This document shows positions 33,445 to 44,100 of a stretch of 64,000 nt of DNA, piece after piece. The stretch is from positions 1 to 64,000 of the forward strand of contig NZ_JWIF01000074.1 in assembly GCF_000812685.1 (NCBI RefSeq), in the 5' to 3' direction. This DNA comes from Halocynthiibacter namhaensis. GTDB taxonomy: Bacteria > Pseudomonadota > Alphaproteobacteria > Rhodobacterales > Rhodobacteraceae. Below the pieces are notes generated by a model. It was not told the origin of the DNA, searched no databases, and worked only from the letters and a program-made list of their open reading frames with translations. Within the stretch, counting starts at the first letter, position 1; each line of letters opens with the position of its first letter. The translations under genes were made by a program, and so were the position numbers.

Positions 33445-34838
33445 GCTTGTGGACAGCGAAAGACGCGACGACTGCGACAGGCGGTCGGCCCGTTGGGGAT
33501 TGGTCTGTTAATGGGATTTCAATCGACACACGTTCGATTGCGCCAGGTGATTTGTTTGTTGCCCTCAAGGCCGCGCGCGATGGCCATGATTTTGTTGCCC
33601 AAGCCCTTGCAAGAGGTGCGGGGGCTGCATTGGTCAGTCGGATCCCTGATGATGTTCCTGCGGATGCGCCCTTGCTGGTGGTCGATGATGTTTTGACGGC
33701 GCTTGAGAATTTGGGGCGCGCAGGGCGTGCGCGTTTTACGGGGAAATTGGTTGCCGTGACCGGATCCGTAGGCAAAACATCCACAAAAGAAATGCTGCGT
33801 ACGGTTCTGACACGCCAAGGGCAAGTGCACGCGGCCGAGGCGTCGTTTAACAATCACTGGGGGGTGCCCATTACATTGGCACGGATGCCGGCGAACGCAG
33901 ATTTTGCGGTGATTGAAATCGGCATGAACCACCCCGGCGAAATCGCGCCTTTGGCAAAAATGGCGCGTCCGAACGTGGCGATGATCACGACGATTGCGCC
34001 GGCGCATTTAGAAGCATTTGACAACATTGAAGGGATCGCACGTGAGAAAGCGGCGATCTTTGAGGGATTGGACGTTGATGGGATCGCGGTATTGCCGGGG
34101 GATATCTCGACCAGCGATATCCTGAAAAGGGATCAATCGAACGCGATCCTGTTTGGCGAAGGCGATGAGCCTTGGAAACTTAAGTCGGTTCAACTGAATG
34201 CAGGGCAAACGATCATTCAAGCTGATATCCCAGCGGGCGAGCTGCTGTTTAAGCTGGATTGCGCAGGGCGTCACTTCGCCCGCAACGCAATCGGGGCGCT
34301 TGGCGCGGTGGCGGCTCTTGGGGCAGACGCAAGTATTGCCGCACAGGATATGGTCCATTGGATTCCACCTGAGGGGCGGGGCCAGCGCGAAGTCTATTGT
34401 CTTGATGAGGTTGGGGGCGAGACGTTCATTTTGTTGGATGACGCCTTTAACGCCAATCCGGCATCAATGGCAGCGGCATTGGAAGTGCTTGCGTCAGAAT
34501 CGGCGGCGACCCGACGTGTTGCTGTGCTTGGGGATATGTTGGAACTTGGCCCCACTGAAATTGATGATCATATCGCTGTCGCTGATCATGACGTTTTGTC
34601 AGATGTGGATCTCGTGCATTGTGTTGGCCCTCGGATGAAAGCTTTGTGGGATATTTTGCCTGCGGATAAGCGCGGACTGCATGTTGAGGCGGCGGATGGC
34701 TTGTTACCTGAATTGCGTAATCTGTTGCAACCTGGTGACGCTGTCTTGGTAAAAGGTTCAAAAGGGATAAAGGTCAGCCTTGTGGTTGACGCACTGCGCA
34801 AGCTGGGTCATCCGCTGCAGCAGAAAACGGAAGGATAG
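33441..34838 (+). CDS. murF: UDP-MurNAc-tripeptide:D-Ala-D-Ala ligase MurF
   Basis: 465 residues from the ATG overlapping the murE stop. It adds D-Ala-D-Ala to finish the pentapeptide precursor. ATP-binding loop VTGSVGKTSTKEML, then SFNNHWGVPITLAR, IEIGMNHPGEI, and LLDDAFNANPASM match the Mur ligase family and MurF in particular. The sequence IAPAHLEAFDNIEGIAREKA is the expected substrate-binding region. Six bases separate it from mraY. Confidence 0.96.
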   Translation: MSLWTAKDATTATGGRPVGDWSVNGISIDTRSIAPGDLFVALKAARDGHDFVAQALARGAGAALVSRIPDDVPADAPLLVVDDVLTALENLGRAGRARFTGKLVAVTGSVGKTSTKEMLRTVLTRQGQVHAAEASFNNHWGVPITLARMPANADFAVIEIGMNHPGEIAPLAKMARPNVAMITTIAPAHLEAFDNIEGIAREKAAIFEGLDVDGIAVLPGDISTSDILKRDQSNAILFGEGDEPWKLKSVQLNAGQTIIQADIPAGELLFKLDCAGRHFARNAIGALGAVAALGADASIAAQDMVHWIPPEGRGQREVYCLDEVGGETFILLDDAFNANPASMAAALEVLASESAATRRVAVLGDMLELGPTEIDDHIAVADHDVLSDVDLVHCVGPRMKALWDILPADKRGLHVEAADGLLPELRNLLQPGDAVLVKGSKGIKVSLVVDALRKLGHPLQQKTEG

Positions 34839-34844
34839 GGTAAG

Positions 34845-35930
34845 ATGCTGTATTGGTTAACGGAGCTTTCAGACGGCGGGGATTTTTTCAATCTATTCCG
34901 CTACATCACCTTCCGCGCAGGCGGGGCGTTTTTTACCGCACTTCTGTTTGGGTTCATCTTTGGGCGTCCCTTGATCAATTTGCTGCGTCGCAAGCAATCT
35001 CATGGGCAGCCGATCCGCGAGGATGGCCCTGAAAGCCACATTTTGACCAAGGCTGGCACACCGACAATGGGCGGTGTGCTGATCTTGGGAGCACTGCTTG
35101 TGGCGACCGTTTTATGGGCCCGTTTGGACAATGGTTTTGTCTGGATGGTGTTGTTTGTCACCGCAGGATTTGGCCTGATTGGATTTGCGGATGATTACGC
35201 AAAAGTCAGCAAAAACAACACTGACGGCGTGTCCGGCAAGATCCGTTTGGCGGCTGGGTTTGCAATCGCTGCCACGGCTGGCTTTTGGGCGCTGACCTTG
35301 CACCCGGAACCTTTGGCAGGCCAACTTGCGCTTCCGGTTTTTAAAAACACGCTGATCAATCTAAGTTGGTTTTTCGTGCCCTTTGCGATGATTGTCATCG
35401 TCGGATCAGCCAATGCTGTGAATTTGACGGATGGTTTAGACGGGTTGGCAATCATGCCTGTGATGATCGCTGCTGGCGCGCTTGGTGTGATTGCTTATGC
35501 GGTTGGTCGGGTCGACTTTACTGAATATTTGGACGTACATTACGTGCCTGGCACGGGCGAGTTGTTAATCTTCGTGTCTGCTTTGTTTGGCGGGGGCTTG
35601 GGTTTTCTTTGGTATAATGCCCCACCCGCCGCGGTCTTCATGGGCGATACTGGATCCTTGGCGCTTGGCGGCGCATTGGGATCGATTGCTGTGGCCACGA
35701 AACATGAGTTGGTTTGGGCCGTGATTGGCGGTTTATTCGTGGTCGAAGCCCTGTCCGTGATCATTCAAGTTCTGTACTATAAGCGCACTGGCAAGCGGGT
35801 GTTCTTGATGGCGCCGATTCACCACCATTTTGAGAAAAAGGGCTGGGCCGAGCCACAGATCGTGATCAGGTTTTGGATCATTGCATTGATCTTGGCTTTG
35901 ATTGGTTTGGCGACATTAAAGGTACGCTAA
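34845..35930 (+). CDS. mraY: Phospho-MurNAc-pentapeptide transferase MraY
   Basis: 361 residues with ten membrane helices. It moves phospho-MurNAc-pentapeptide to undecaprenyl phosphate, making lipid I. The Asp-rich and His motifs of the family are present: [25 protein letters not shown] (the paired Asp), [25 protein letters not shown] and [13 protein letters not shown]. Length is standard. A hairpin with a short T-run lies just after the stop and could reduce read-through into murD. Confidence 0.97.
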   Translation: MLYWLTELSDGGDFFNLFRYITFRAGGAFFTALLFGFIFGRPLINLLRRKQSHGQPIREDGPESHILTKAGTPTMGGVLILGALLVATVLWARLDNGFVWMVLFVTAGFGLIGFADDYAKVSKNNTDGVSGKIRLAAGFAIAATAGFWALTLHPEPLAGQLALPVFKNTLINLSWFFVPFAMIVIVGSANAVNLTDGLDGLAIMPVMIAAGALGVIAYAVGRVDFTEYLDVHYVPGTGELLIFVSALFGGGLGFLWYNAPPAAVFMGDTGSLALGGALGSIAVATKHELVWAVIGGLFVVEALSVIIQVLYYKRTGKRVFLMAPIHHHFEKKGWAEPQIVIRFWIIALILALIGLATLKVR

Positions 35931-35942
35931 AAGAACGGGCGG

Positions 35943-35971
35943 GTGCCCTGTTCGCTACAGCGGGCACTTTT
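35943..35971 (+). terminator. Weak terminator or attenuating hairpin between mraY and murD
   Basis: GTGCCC pairs with GGGCAC, extended by TGT/ACA with a two-base bulge, then TTTTGAATATTTG. As murD follows 50 bases later and is essential, partial termination is more likely than a full stop. Confidence 0.5.
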
Positions 35972-36018
35972 GAATATTTGTAGTGGATGAAAAGGGCACA
36001 GCCCGACAGGAGAGCGCG

Positions 36019-37416
36019 ATGATACCGGTACAGGGATTTGAGGGCCGCAAAGTTGGCGTATTGGGATTGGGGCGGTCTGGCTTGGCTGCGGCTGCCGCGC
36101 TTGAGGCCGGCGGCGCTGAGGCGCTTTTGTGGGATGACAGTCAAGAAGCGCGCGATATCGCTGAGGGCAAAGGTTTCATTGTTACAAACCTTATGCGTGA
36201 AATGGATGAGTTGGCGGCTTTGATCGTTTCTCCCGGCATTGCGCATCTTTACCCAACACCCAACCCTGTGATCGCCGCGGCTTTGGCCGCTGGTGTGCCG
36301 GTGGACAATGATATTGGCTTGTTCTTCCGATCCTTTGCGACGTCGGAATGGGCCGAATTGGAGGTCACGCCAAAGGTGATTGCGGTGACGGGATCTAATG
36401 GAAAATCTACGACCTCTGCTTTGATCCACCACTGTCTTGAAGTCGCGGGAAAGCCCTGTCAGTTGGCCGGGAATATTGGCCGGGGGGTGTTGGATATTGA
36501 TCCAGCCCATGACGGCGAAGTTGTGGTGCTAGAGCTTTCATCTTATCAGACAGAACTTGCGCGCAGTTTGACCCCAGACATTGCTGTGTTCACGAACCTT
36601 TCCGAAGATCACCTAGATCGCCATGCGGGAATGGGAGGTTACTTTGCCGCCAAACGTCGTTTGTTCGCCGAAGGCGGGCCTGATCGCGCAGTGATTGGTG
36701 TGGATGAGATCGAAGGTCAATATCTGGCCGGACAGCTTTCAGATGGCATGTCGGACGATCAGGTCATCCGCATTTCTGTAACGGGCAAGGTTGGCGGCAT
36801 GGGTTGGAATGTCACTGCCAAAAAAGGCTTTCTCGCTGAACGTCGCAAGGGCAAGCAAATTGGTTCTATTGATCTGCGCGACATGCGTGGATTGCCTGGG
36901 CGGCACAATCACCAGAATGCCTGTGCGGCCTATGCGGCGTTGCGCGCCTTGGGGATTGCGCCACGCGTGATCGAGAAAGGCTTTGAGAGCTTCGGCGGCT
37001 TGCCACACCGTTCTCAGCACCTTGGTGAAAAGAACGGCGTTGCCTTTGTGAATGACAGCAAAGCGACAAATGTGGATAGTGCTGCGCAAGCATTGCAGGC
37101 GTTTAAGAACATTCGCTGGATTGCGGGTGGGCTTGGCAAAGATGGTGGGATTTCCGGATTGTTGGAACATCTTGGCAGCGTCAAGAAAACCTATCTTATT
37201 GGCCATTCCGCGCGCGATTTTGCGTTGGAATTGGGCGAGGTGGATTACGCGATTTGCGAGGTGATGGAACGCGCGGTTGAAGCAGCTTTTGCTGAGGCTG
37301 AACCGGGTGACACAATCCTATTGGCCCCAGCCGCCGCGAGTTTTGACCAATATCCAAACTTTGAGCTGCGCGGAGATGCCTTCGCTGCGGCGGTTGCGAA
37401 AATTCTTAACAGTTAA
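36019..37416 (+). CDS. murD: UDP-MurNAc-L-Ala:D-Glu ligase MurD
   Basis: 465 residues from the ATG at 36019, six bases after AGGAGAG. The N-terminal Rossmann-like domain ([20 protein letters not shown]) binds the UDP part. The central domain has [16 protein letters not shown] and [23 protein letters not shown]; the C-terminal domain has [15 protein letters not shown]. It adds D-glutamate to UDP-MurNAc-L-Ala. It is the last gene of the first dcw block; its TAA shares bases with the stop codon of the convergent M23 gene. Confidence 0.96.
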   Translation: MIPVQGFEGRKVGVLGLGRSGLAAAAALEAGGAEALLWDDSQEARDIAEGKGFIVTNLMREMDELAALIVSPGIAHLYPTPNPVIAAALAAGVPVDNDIGLFFRSFATSEWAELEVTPKVIAVTGSNGKSTTSALIHHCLEVAGKPCQLAGNIGRGVLDIDPAHDGEVVVLELSSYQTELARSLTPDIAVFTNLSEDHLDRHAGMGGYFAAKRRLFAEGGPDRAVIGVDEIEGQYLAGQLSDGMSDDQVIRISVTGKVGGMGWNVTAKKGFLAERRKGKQIGSIDLRDMRGLPGRHNHQNACAAYAALRALGIAPRVIEKGFESFGGLPHRSQHLGEKNGVAFVNDSKATNVDSAAQALQAFKNIRWIAGGLGKDGGISGLLEHLGSVKKTYLIGHSARDFALELGEVDYAICEVMERAVEAAFAEAEPGDTILLAPAAASFDQYPNFELRGDAFAAAVAKILNS

Positions 37417-38087
37417 TTGCAATCCAACGGGTAGATCATGCCGCGTGGTGGGGGCTGTTGTTTGGGGAATTTGGGCATCAGTTGCAATCTGCCGGATGGC
37501 ATTTGCATCTGTTCCAGCGGGTTGATCGCCTGCGCATTGTCAATCCACCAATAATCCCGCCGTCCGCCGGATGGGGTGGTTTCACTTTCCCAAGTGAGAT
37601 CATCTAAGGCGTCTGCACGAATTTCCCACAATTCGAAATGGGTTTCCGCGCGAAATCGGGGCTGATTTCCGGGATGTCGTGTTTTGCCAATGGTATCGCC
37701 AAGTTCAAGGCGCTCACCAGGCTGCAAATCCTGCATGTCGCCCCGTTGCAAATGGTCGAATTCCGACAACCAGATGTGGCCTGTGTCGGGATGGCCCAAA
37801 TCGCGGGGAAGATGCTGGATCAATATGTTCCAGTCTTCGCCCCAACTGTGATCACCGCGCCAAGTGGCGACCACGCTTCCGGATGCGGGGCTGACCACTG
37901 TGTCGCCAAACGCGCCGAAATCGATGCCGACATGCGGGGTCTCGCGCATGCTTCCATCGAGATCATACAGGTCGCCAAAGAAGGAGGTGATCTTTCCGCA
38001 TGTCATCCCGTCGGGATAGGTCAGTATTTGTTCGGGCTTTCGTGGTTCAGCCGTTGAGGCTGGGGCGGGAGTGAGGGCTGTTAGCAT
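37413..38087 (-). CDS. M23-family (LytM-like) metallopeptidase
   Basis: 224 residues. The N-terminus is a short exported leader ([15 protein letters not shown]), possibly incomplete as a signal peptide. The M23 core shows [21 protein letters not shown] (the His and Asp zinc ligands), [16 protein letters not shown] and THFELWE with the last His. It should cleave or bind peptidoglycan peptides in the periplasm; the first His of the usual H-x-H pair is a Thr (T-H-F), so activity is uncertain. It sits inside the dcw cluster on the opposite strand, 12 bases after the flavoprotein gene. Confidence 0.78.
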   Translation of the reverse strand: MLTALTPAPASTAEPRKPEQILTYPDGMTCGKITSFFGDLYDLDGSMRETPHVGIDFGAFGDTVVSPASGSVVATWRGDHSWGEDWNILIQHLPRDLGHPDTGHIWLSEFDHLQRGDMQDLQPGERLELGDTIGKTRHPGNQPRFRAETHFELWEIRADALDDLTWESETTPSGGRRDYWWIDNAQAINPLEQMQMPSGRLQLMPKFPKQQPPPRGMIYPLDCN

Positions 38088-38099
38088 CGCCAGTATGTA

Positions 38100-39284
38100 T
38101 CAATTCGATGCCGCAGCCGTTCCACAGGCCACACCCGATGCCCAGGCCCATTGGAAATTGAACCCACCAAGCCAACCCGTGACATCGACGACTTCGCCAA
38201 TGAAATATAGGCCGGGAACGGATTTAACTTCCATGGTTTTTGAGGACAGCGTATTCGTGTCAACGCCTCCAAGCGTGACCTCTGCGGTGCGGTAGCCTTC
38301 GGTGCCGGATGGGGTCATCGCCCAGTTTCGCAGCTGAGAGACCAGCGCATCAATGGCCACGTCGGAATGATCTGCCAAGTTTCCGCTGCAGTGCAATTCT
38401 TCCGTCAGCAATGTTGCCAATCGCTTGGGGAAATATTCCGACAGTGCGCGTGTCATGCCGATGCCGCCTTTGGTTTGACGTTGGTTCTTTAGTTCTGCGG
38501 CAAGATCAAGATCGGGTAGCAATGACAGCGAGATCGGCTCGCCCTCGGTCCAATAGGATGAGGTTTGCAACACCGCCGGACCAGATAGGCCGCGATGGGT
38601 GAACAGAAGGGCCTCATCAAAACTGGTGGTGCCCGCGGTGATGCGCGAAGGAACGGCAAGACCTGCAATAGATTTCAGTTTTTCCAACAGCGCACCTTGG
38701 AAGGTAAAGGGAACAAGCCCGGCGCGTGTGGGAATGATGTTGAGATCAAATTGTTCCGCGATCTCATATCCATAGCCCGTTGCGCCCATTTTAGGGATGG
38801 ATTTCCCGCCACAAGCGACCACAAGTTTCCGACATGTCAAAGGGCGTTCATTTGCGTGCAGCTGAAAGCCATCTTTGTGACGGCGGATGTTCGAGACGCG
38901 GGTGTTTAACTGTAGCGCAACGTTTGCGGTTTTCATTTCGGCAAGCAACATGGCGATGATGTCCTTGGCCGAGTTGTCACAGAACAATTGGCCCAAGGTT
39001 TTCTCGTGCCAGGTGATGCCGTGGCGATCCACCATTTCGACAAAATCCCATGGCCCAAAGCGGGACAGGGCGGATTTGCAGAAATGTGGATTTTGGGACA
39101 GGAAGTTATCTGGCCCGGCGTACATATTGGTGAAGTTGCACCGCCCGCCACCGGATATTCTGATTTTGTCACCGGCAGATTTTGCGTGATCCAAGACCAA
39201 TATGCGCGCGCCAAAACGCCCTGCGGTTGCTGCGGCCATCATGCCTGCGGCACCGGCTCCGATGATGATAACGTCGTAATCCAT
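38100..39284 (-). CDS. BaiN/RdsA (HI0933/YhiN) family flavoprotein
   Basis: 394 residues. The N-terminal FAD-binding Rossmann motif IIIGAGAAGMMAAATAG is followed by the family hallmark ISGGGRCNFTN. Conserved further parts include VACGGKSIPKMGATGYGYEI, FTHRGLSGPAVLQTSSYW and the C-terminal FAD contact GEVVDVTGWLGGFNFQWAW. These are NAD(P)/FAD-dependent oxidoreductases of mostly unknown physiological role. Together with the M23 gene it forms a two-gene block that splits the dcw cluster between murD and ftsW. Confidence 0.9.
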   Translation of the reverse strand: MDYDVIIIGAGAAGMMAAATAGRFGARILVLDHAKSAGDKIRISGGGRCNFTNMYAGPDNFLSQNPHFCKSALSRFGPWDFVEMVDRHGITWHEKTLGQLFCDNSAKDIIAMLLAEMKTANVALQLNTRVSNIRRHKDGFQLHANERPLTCRKLVVACGGKSIPKMGATGYGYEIAEQFDLNIIPTRAGLVPFTFQGALLEKLKSIAGLAVPSRITAGTTSFDEALLFTHRGLSGPAVLQTSSYWTEGEPISLSLLPDLDLAAELKNQRQTKGGIGMTRALSEYFPKRLATLLTEELHCSGNLADHSDVAIDALVSQLRNWAMTPSGTEGYRTAEVTLGGVDTNTLSSKTMEVKSVPGLYFIGEVVDVTGWLGGFNFQWAWASGVACGTAAASN

Positions 39285-39494
39285 AACGACCTATGACCAT
39301 GGACGGCGGAATTGTGCAAGAGGGCAGGCGCGGGCTGGTCAGATCGTCTCAAACGCGCTACAGTTGGATTTAGACCCGGACAACCGGGCGCGATTGAGCA
39401 GTCGCACATTTTGATGATCACCAGAGCAATCTGGGGAAGAAACGTGTTGGGCCCTGATTTATGGGCCTCATTTGAGGCAGAAGAGGCATTTTCC

Positions 39495-40691
39495 ATGACT
39501 GAGATGGTCTTTGGCGCAGTTCCCGTCACCCGTGGTGAACCGGTATTGCCACGGTGGTGGCGTACGATCGATAAATGGACTTTGACCGGCGTCTTGATCC
39601 TGTTTGGGATCGGGATTTTCTTGGGCCTTGCTGCATCCCCTCCGCTTGCCGCGAAGAATGGCTTTGCTGCGTTCCACTATGTTGAACGCCAGGCGATCTT
39701 TGGCGGCATGGCTTTGACTGTCATGGTGTTGACGTCGATGATGTCACCAAGTCTTGTGCGTCGCTTGGGCGTTTTGGGGTTTGTCTGTGCCTTTATTGCC
39801 TTGGCCCTGCTGCCTGTTTTGGGTACAGATTTCGGCAAAGGCGCGACACGTTGGTATTCGCTTGGCTTTGCGTCTGTGCAACCCTCTGAGTTCTTGAAGC
39901 CCGGCTTTGTGATTATCGCCGCATGGCTGATGGCCGCGAGCCAAGAAATTAACGGCCCTCCTGGTAAAACCATGTCGTTTGCATTGACCGTGGTGGTCTG
40001 TACTTTCCTCGCTTTGCAGCCTGATTTTGGTCAAGCATGCCTTGTGTTGTTTGGCTGGGGTGTGATGTATTTCGTGGCAGGCGCGCCGTTTGCTTTGCTA
40101 GCCGGAATGGCGGGTGCTGTGGTTTTTGTCGGAATCGTCGCTTATAATAATTCTGAACATTTCGCACGCCGCATTGATGGTTTCATGAGCACCGATGTCG
40201 ATCCCACCACGCAAATGGGATATGCGACAGATGCGATCCGTGAAGGTGGTCTGTTTGGCGTTGGCCTTGGTGAAGGCCAGGTTAAATGGTGGCTGCCAGA
40301 TGCCCATACCGATTTCATCATTGCTGTTGCCGCAGAAGAATACGGCCTTGTTTTGGTGGTGATCATCATCGCGGTATTCGCTTTGATCACACTGCGTTCA
40401 TTACTGCGCTTGATGCGAGAACGCGACCCGTTCATTCGCTTGGCGGGCACGGGCCTTGCTTGCATGTTTGGTGTGCAAGCCTTCGTGAACATGGGCGTTG
40501 CCGCACGTATCTTGCCTGCAAAAGGCATGACGCTTCCCTTCGTAAGTTATGGTGGATCGTCTTTGATTGCTGGTGGCATTGCACTTGGCATGTTGTTGGC
40601 ACTGACGCGCGAGCGGCCACAGGGCGCAATTGGTGATCACTTCCGCCGGGCTGGCCATTACAGCGGTCATCCTGTTCATACTCGGGGTTAA
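39495..40691 (+). CDS. ftsW: Septal peptidoglycan glycosyltransferase FtsW
   Basis: 398 residues, SEDS family, about ten membrane helices. It polymerises lipid II at the septum with FtsI. The start at 39495 (MTEMVFGAVPVTRGEPV) follows AGAGG. Characteristic segments include GKGATRWYSLGFASVQPSEF, LQPDFGQACLVL, the catalytic-Asp loop after it, and LPFVSYGGSSLIAGGIALG. The 210 bases upstream must carry its own promoter, since the preceding two genes face the other way. murG follows after six bases. Confidence 0.95.
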   Translation: MTEMVFGAVPVTRGEPVLPRWWRTIDKWTLTGVLILFGIGIFLGLAASPPLAAKNGFAAFHYVERQAIFGGMALTVMVLTSMMSPSLVRRLGVLGFVCAFIALALLPVLGTDFGKGATRWYSLGFASVQPSEFLKPGFVIIAAWLMAASQEINGPPGKTMSFALTVVVCTFLALQPDFGQACLVLFGWGVMYFVAGAPFALLAGMAGAVVFVGIVAYNNSEHFARRIDGFMSTDVDPTTQMGYATDAIREGGLFGVGLGEGQVKWWLPDAHTDFIIAVAAEEYGLVLVVIIIAVFALITLRSLLRLMRERDPFIRLAGTGLACMFGVQAFVNMGVAARILPAKGMTLPFVSYGGSSLIAGGIALGMLLALTRERPQGAIGDHFRRAGHYSGHPVHTRG

Positions 40692-40697
40692 ATACGA

Positions 40698-41801
40698 ATG
40701 ACTAAAACACCATTCATGGTAATTGCTGCTGGCGGCACGGGGGGGCATATGTTCCCGGCCCAAGCGTTGGCTGAAGAGATGTTGCGCCAAGGTTGGCGGG
40801 TGAAACTGTCCACGGATGGGCGCGGCGCGCGTTATACGGACGGGTTTCCGCATGTGGTTGAAATCGAAGAAATCACATCTGCGACCTTTGCGCGTGGTGG
40901 CAAACTTGCAAAGCTTGCTGTGCCTTTCAAAATCCTAGGTGGCATCCTTTCCATGACCCTACGCATGATGCGTGACAAGCCCGATGTGGTTGTGGGGTTT
41001 GGCGGCTATCCGGCGATCCCGGCTGTGACCGCGGCTTGGATGCTGCGTTTGCCTCGGATGATACATGAACAAAACGGTGTGCTTGGGTGGGTGAACAAAC
41101 TGTTTGCCAAGCGGGTTGATACGGTTGCTTGTGGCACATGGCCAACGGATTTGCCCGCAGGCGTCGAGGGTTTTCACACGGGGAACCCTGTGCGGGGCTC
41201 AGTGCTTGAAAAAGCCGGGGCACCGTATATTCCGCCGGGTGATTATCCGATGAGCATACTTGTGATTGGTGGGTCCCAGGGCGCGCGAATTTTATCTGAT
41301 GTCGTTCCTGAAGCCATCGCAAACCTTCCAATAGATATGTTGCGCAACATCAATGTTTCACATCAAGCGCGGGGCGAAGATGAAGATCGTGTGCGGGCCT
41401 TCTATGACCAAGCGGGCATTCGTGCAGACGTGCAACCATTCTTTCGAGATGTGCCGCGACGCATGGGCGAAGCGCAGCTTGTGATCAGCCGTTCAGGCGC
41501 GTCTAGCATTGCGGATATCAGTGTGATTGGGCGTCCGTCCGTGCTGATCCCTTTTGCTGCTGCAACGGGTGATCATCAGACTGCCAACGCGCGTGGGTTG
41601 ACCGAAGCGGATGCCGCGGTGTTGATCCCAGAATCCCTGCTTGATTCCGCGACGCTCAGCAGGCATATCACGGCAATTCTGGAAAATCCTGATGCCGCAA
41701 TTCAGATGGCGCACAGCGCGCTGGAACAAGGTCGACCGGATGCCACAGAAGCGCTTGTCGCTCTTGTTGATAAATTATCTCCTGCCACGCCGAACACATA
41801 A
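40698..41801 (+). CDS. murG: Lipid II synthase MurG
   Basis: 367 residues, GT-B fold on the inner membrane face. It transfers GlcNAc from UDP-GlcNAc to lipid I. The N-terminal glycine-rich loop [19 protein letters not shown] and the second one [18 protein letters not shown] are complete; [21 protein letters not shown] with [13 protein letters not shown] forms the UDP-sugar site. Normal length and dcw position. Confidence 0.96.
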   Translation: MTKTPFMVIAAGGTGGHMFPAQALAEEMLRQGWRVKLSTDGRGARYTDGFPHVVEIEEITSATFARGGKLAKLAVPFKILGGILSMTLRMMRDKPDVVVGFGGYPAIPAVTAAWMLRLPRMIHEQNGVLGWVNKLFAKRVDTVACGTWPTDLPAGVEGFHTGNPVRGSVLEKAGAPYIPPGDYPMSILVIGGSQGARILSDVVPEAIANLPIDMLRNINVSHQARGEDEDRVRAFYDQAGIRADVQPFFRDVPRRMGEAQLVISRSGASSIADISVIGRPSVLIPFAAATGDHQTANARGLTEADAAVLIPESLLDSATLSRHITAILENPDAAIQMAHSALEQGRPDATEALVALVDKLSPATPNT

Positions 41802-41834
41802 CAGTTTGGTGCCTAACGTATAGAAAGTACCGAT

Positions 41835-43235
41835 ATGAACGCCGCAGCCACCAAACTTCCCATTGAAATCGGTCCAATCCATTTTACGGGAATTGGCGGT
41901 ATCGGCATGTCGGGGATCGCGGAAGTTCTGCTTGAGCACGGCTATACGGTGCAGGGGTCTGATCTGAAAGCATCCAAAATCACCGCACGCCTTGAGCGCC
42001 TTGGCGCAACAATTTTTGTCGGTCAGAAAGCAGAGAACCTTGAGGGCGCTGCTGTGGTTGTGATCTCATCCGCGATTAAACCGGGCAATGCGGAACTGGA
42101 CGAGGCACGCCGCACGGGCATGCCTGTTGTGCGTCGCGCTGAGATGCTTGCTGAGTTGATGCGTCTCAAGTCTAACATTGCGGTCGCGGGCACTCATGGC
42201 AAAACCACCACCACAACAATGGTTGCGGAATTGCTGGTCAAAGGTGGCATTGATCCAACAGTGATCAACGGCGGTATCATCCACGCTTATGGTTCTAATG
42301 CACGTATGGGCAAAGGGGATTGGATGGTGGTTGAGGCCGATGAATCTGACGGCACATTTAACCGCTTGCCAGCGACCATCGCGATCATCACCAACATCGA
42401 CCCGGAACACATGGAACATTGGGGCGATTTTGACGCTCTGCGTCAGGGGTTTCGTGATTTTGTTGAGAACATTCCGTTTTATGGCATCGCGGTTTGCTGC
42501 ACGGATCACCCAGAAGTGCAATCGTTGGTTGGTAAAATCACTGATCGCCGTGTTGTCAGCTTTGGATTTAACCCACAGGCCGATGTGCGTGCGGTGAACC
42601 TTGAGTGGAAAGCTGGCGTTGCGCATTTCGATATCGAGTTGAATTCTGAGGGCACTGTGATCGAAGGCTGCACCTTGCCAATGCCGGGTGACCACAATGT
42701 GTCAAATGCGCTGTCTGCCGTGGCGATATCGCGCCATCTGGGCATGAAACGTGATGAAATCCGCACCGCTTTGGCTGAGTTCGGTGGCGTGAACCGCCGC
42801 TTTACCCGTGTGGGCGATGTCAACGGTGTGACCGTGATTGATGACTATGGTCACCATCCGGTTGAAATTAACGCAGTCCTGAAGGCTGCGCGCAATGCAG
42901 TGTCCGAAGGCGGGCGCGTGCTGGCGATCCATCAACCGCACCGCTTTTCTCGTCTACATGATCTGTTTGAGGACTTCTGTACCTGCTTTAACGACGCGGA
43001 CGTGGTGGGCATCACCAATATCTTTGCCGCCGGGGAAGAACCGATTGAAGGGGCTGGCCGTGACGATTTGGTCGCGGGCCTCACGACACATGGCCATAAA
43101 AGCGCCCATGTTGTGGATGATGAAGCTGGCATGATGGAGTTCCTGAACACCCATGGTCAGCCCGGCGATATGCTGGTTTGCCTTGGGGCGGGAACGATTT
43201 CCACTTGGACGAATGCCTTGCCTGAAAAGGCCTGA
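41835..43235 (+). CDS. murC: UDP-MurNAc:L-alanine ligase MurC
   Basis: 466 residues. It adds the first residue, L-Ala, to UDP-MurNAc. Motifs: [21 protein letters not shown] loop [54 protein letters not shown] and [15 protein letters not shown]. All Mur-ligase catalytic residues appear intact. It ends the ftsW-murG-murC unit; the next genes encode small membrane proteins. Confidence 0.96.
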   Translation: MNAAATKLPIEIGPIHFTGIGGIGMSGIAEVLLEHGYTVQGSDLKASKITARLERLGATIFVGQKAENLEGAAVVVISSAIKPGNAELDEARRTGMPVVRRAEMLAELMRLKSNIAVAGTHGKTTTTTMVAELLVKGGIDPTVINGGIIHAYGSNARMGKGDWMVVEADESDGTFNRLPATIAIITNIDPEHMEHWGDFDALRQGFRDFVENIPFYGIAVCCTDHPEVQSLVGKITDRRVVSFGFNPQADVRAVNLEWKAGVAHFDIELNSEGTVIEGCTLPMPGDHNVSNALSAVAISRHLGMKRDEIRTALAEFGGVNRRFTRVGDVNGVTVIDDYGHHPVEINAVLKAARNAVSEGGRVLAIHQPHRFSRLHDLFEDFCTCFNDADVVGITNIFAAGEEPIEGAGRDDLVAGLTTHGHKSAHVVDDEAGMMEFLNTHGQPGDMLVCLGAGTISTWTNALPEKA

Positions 43236-43280
43236 ACCGGATCATAGCAGATCCCTGAAACAGAAAAGAACCTGACGCTG

Positions 43281-43577
43281 ATGGCCGTTCTACCGCTCTA
43301 TCTGATTGCTGTGATTGGTCTTGGTTGGTGGGTGAGCAATATCGCGGTTGCGATTTCCCGACGTGCCGCGCATGTGACAGCTGCGGTGATTTTGACTGTC
43401 GTGTTTTTTGGTTGCCTGTTAGGGGCGAATTTGGACAAGGACACCTCAGATCTTATGCCGGGGGATATGTTCATAGTCTTGTTTGTACTCTTTGGAGGAC
43501 CTATGTGCATTGCATTCGGGGTGGGGTTGCTTATTGCGTCGATGCGTATACGTCGACATGCGGAGGCAGGCGAATGA
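43281..43577 (+). CDS. Small membrane protein of unknown function
   Basis: 98 residues with three hydrophobic segments (PLYLIAVIGLGWWVSNIAVA, VTAAVILTVVFFGCLLGA, MFIVLFVLFGGPMCIAFGV). I recognise no family. It overlaps the following DUF2484 gene by ATGA and lies 45 bases after murC, so it is probably co-transcribed with the dcw genes. A division-related role is only suggested by position. Confidence 0.7.
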   Translation: MAVLPLYLIAVIGLGWWVSNIAVAISRRAAHVTAAVILTVVFFGCLLGANLDKDTSDLMPGDMFIVLFVLFGGPMCIAFGVGLLIASMRIRRHAEAGE

Positions 43578-43846
43578 CTACATCTCTGATCCTAGCCTGT
43601 GTTTGGGTTATTGCGGCGACGATAACGGCGCTTTTGCCGATGCGGTTGCAGTTTCCTCCCGGGCTGAGTTTGTTGGTTATCGCACCGTTTTTGATTGGGT
43701 TTATAGGCTTTGAACATGGTGTTTGGCTGGCTTTGGCTGGGTTTCTGGGGTTTGTATCTATGTTCCGCCGCCCGTTGATTTTTTATGCACATAAATGGAG
43801 CGGGCGTGCCGCTGTTGGCGCGACGCAGACCGAGGATCGTTCATGA
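43574..43846 (+). CDS. DUF2484 family membrane protein, copy 1
   Basis: 90 residues, three hydrophobic stretches. It begins MTTSLILACVWVIAATITAL and contains a PMRLQFPPG segment and FEHGVWLALAGFLGFVSMFRRPL. The family DUF2484 is a short membrane protein found near murC/murB in Rhodobacterales; I assign it from this pattern and position. The start codon overlaps the stop of the previous gene (ATGA), and its own stop overlaps the next start the same way. Function unknown. Confidence 0.78.
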   Translation: MTTSLILACVWVIAATITALLPMRLQFPPGLSLLVIAPFLIGFIGFEHGVWLALAGFLGFVSMFRRPLIFYAHKWSGRAAVGATQTEDRS

Positions 43847-44100
43847 TCAGTATTTCCCTCGCCCTTGCCTGTATTTGGATGATTTCCGCCAATCTTCTGG
43901 CGATGCTGCCATCGCGCGATAATTATTGGACCAGAGCGTATTGGTTGATGGGCATTGGCGTGCCGCTGCTGGGGTTTGTCTGCTGGGAGAACGGCCCTTG
44001 GCTGACGTTGCTGGTCATGGCGGCGGGCTTGTCAATGTTGCGCTGGCCCATCGTCTATCTGATGCGCCGGATCCGGCGTCACTTGGGCGGTCAGGAATGA
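43843..44100 (+). CDS. DUF2484 family membrane protein, copy 2
   Basis: 85 residues, visibly similar to copy 1: MISISLALACIWMISANLLA against MTTSLILACVWVIAATITAL, then W-E-N-G-P-W-L-T-L in place of F-E-H-G-V-W-L-A-L, and LSMLRWPIVYLMRR in place of VSMFRRPLIFYAHK. It is thus a diverged tandem duplicate, coupled by an ATGA overlap. The C-terminus is basic (MRRIRRHLGGQE). Function unknown. Confidence 0.78.
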   Translation: MISISLALACIWMISANLLAMLPSRDNYWTRAYWLMGIGVPLLGFVCWENGPWLTLLVMAAGLSMLRWPIVYLMRRIRRHLGGQE

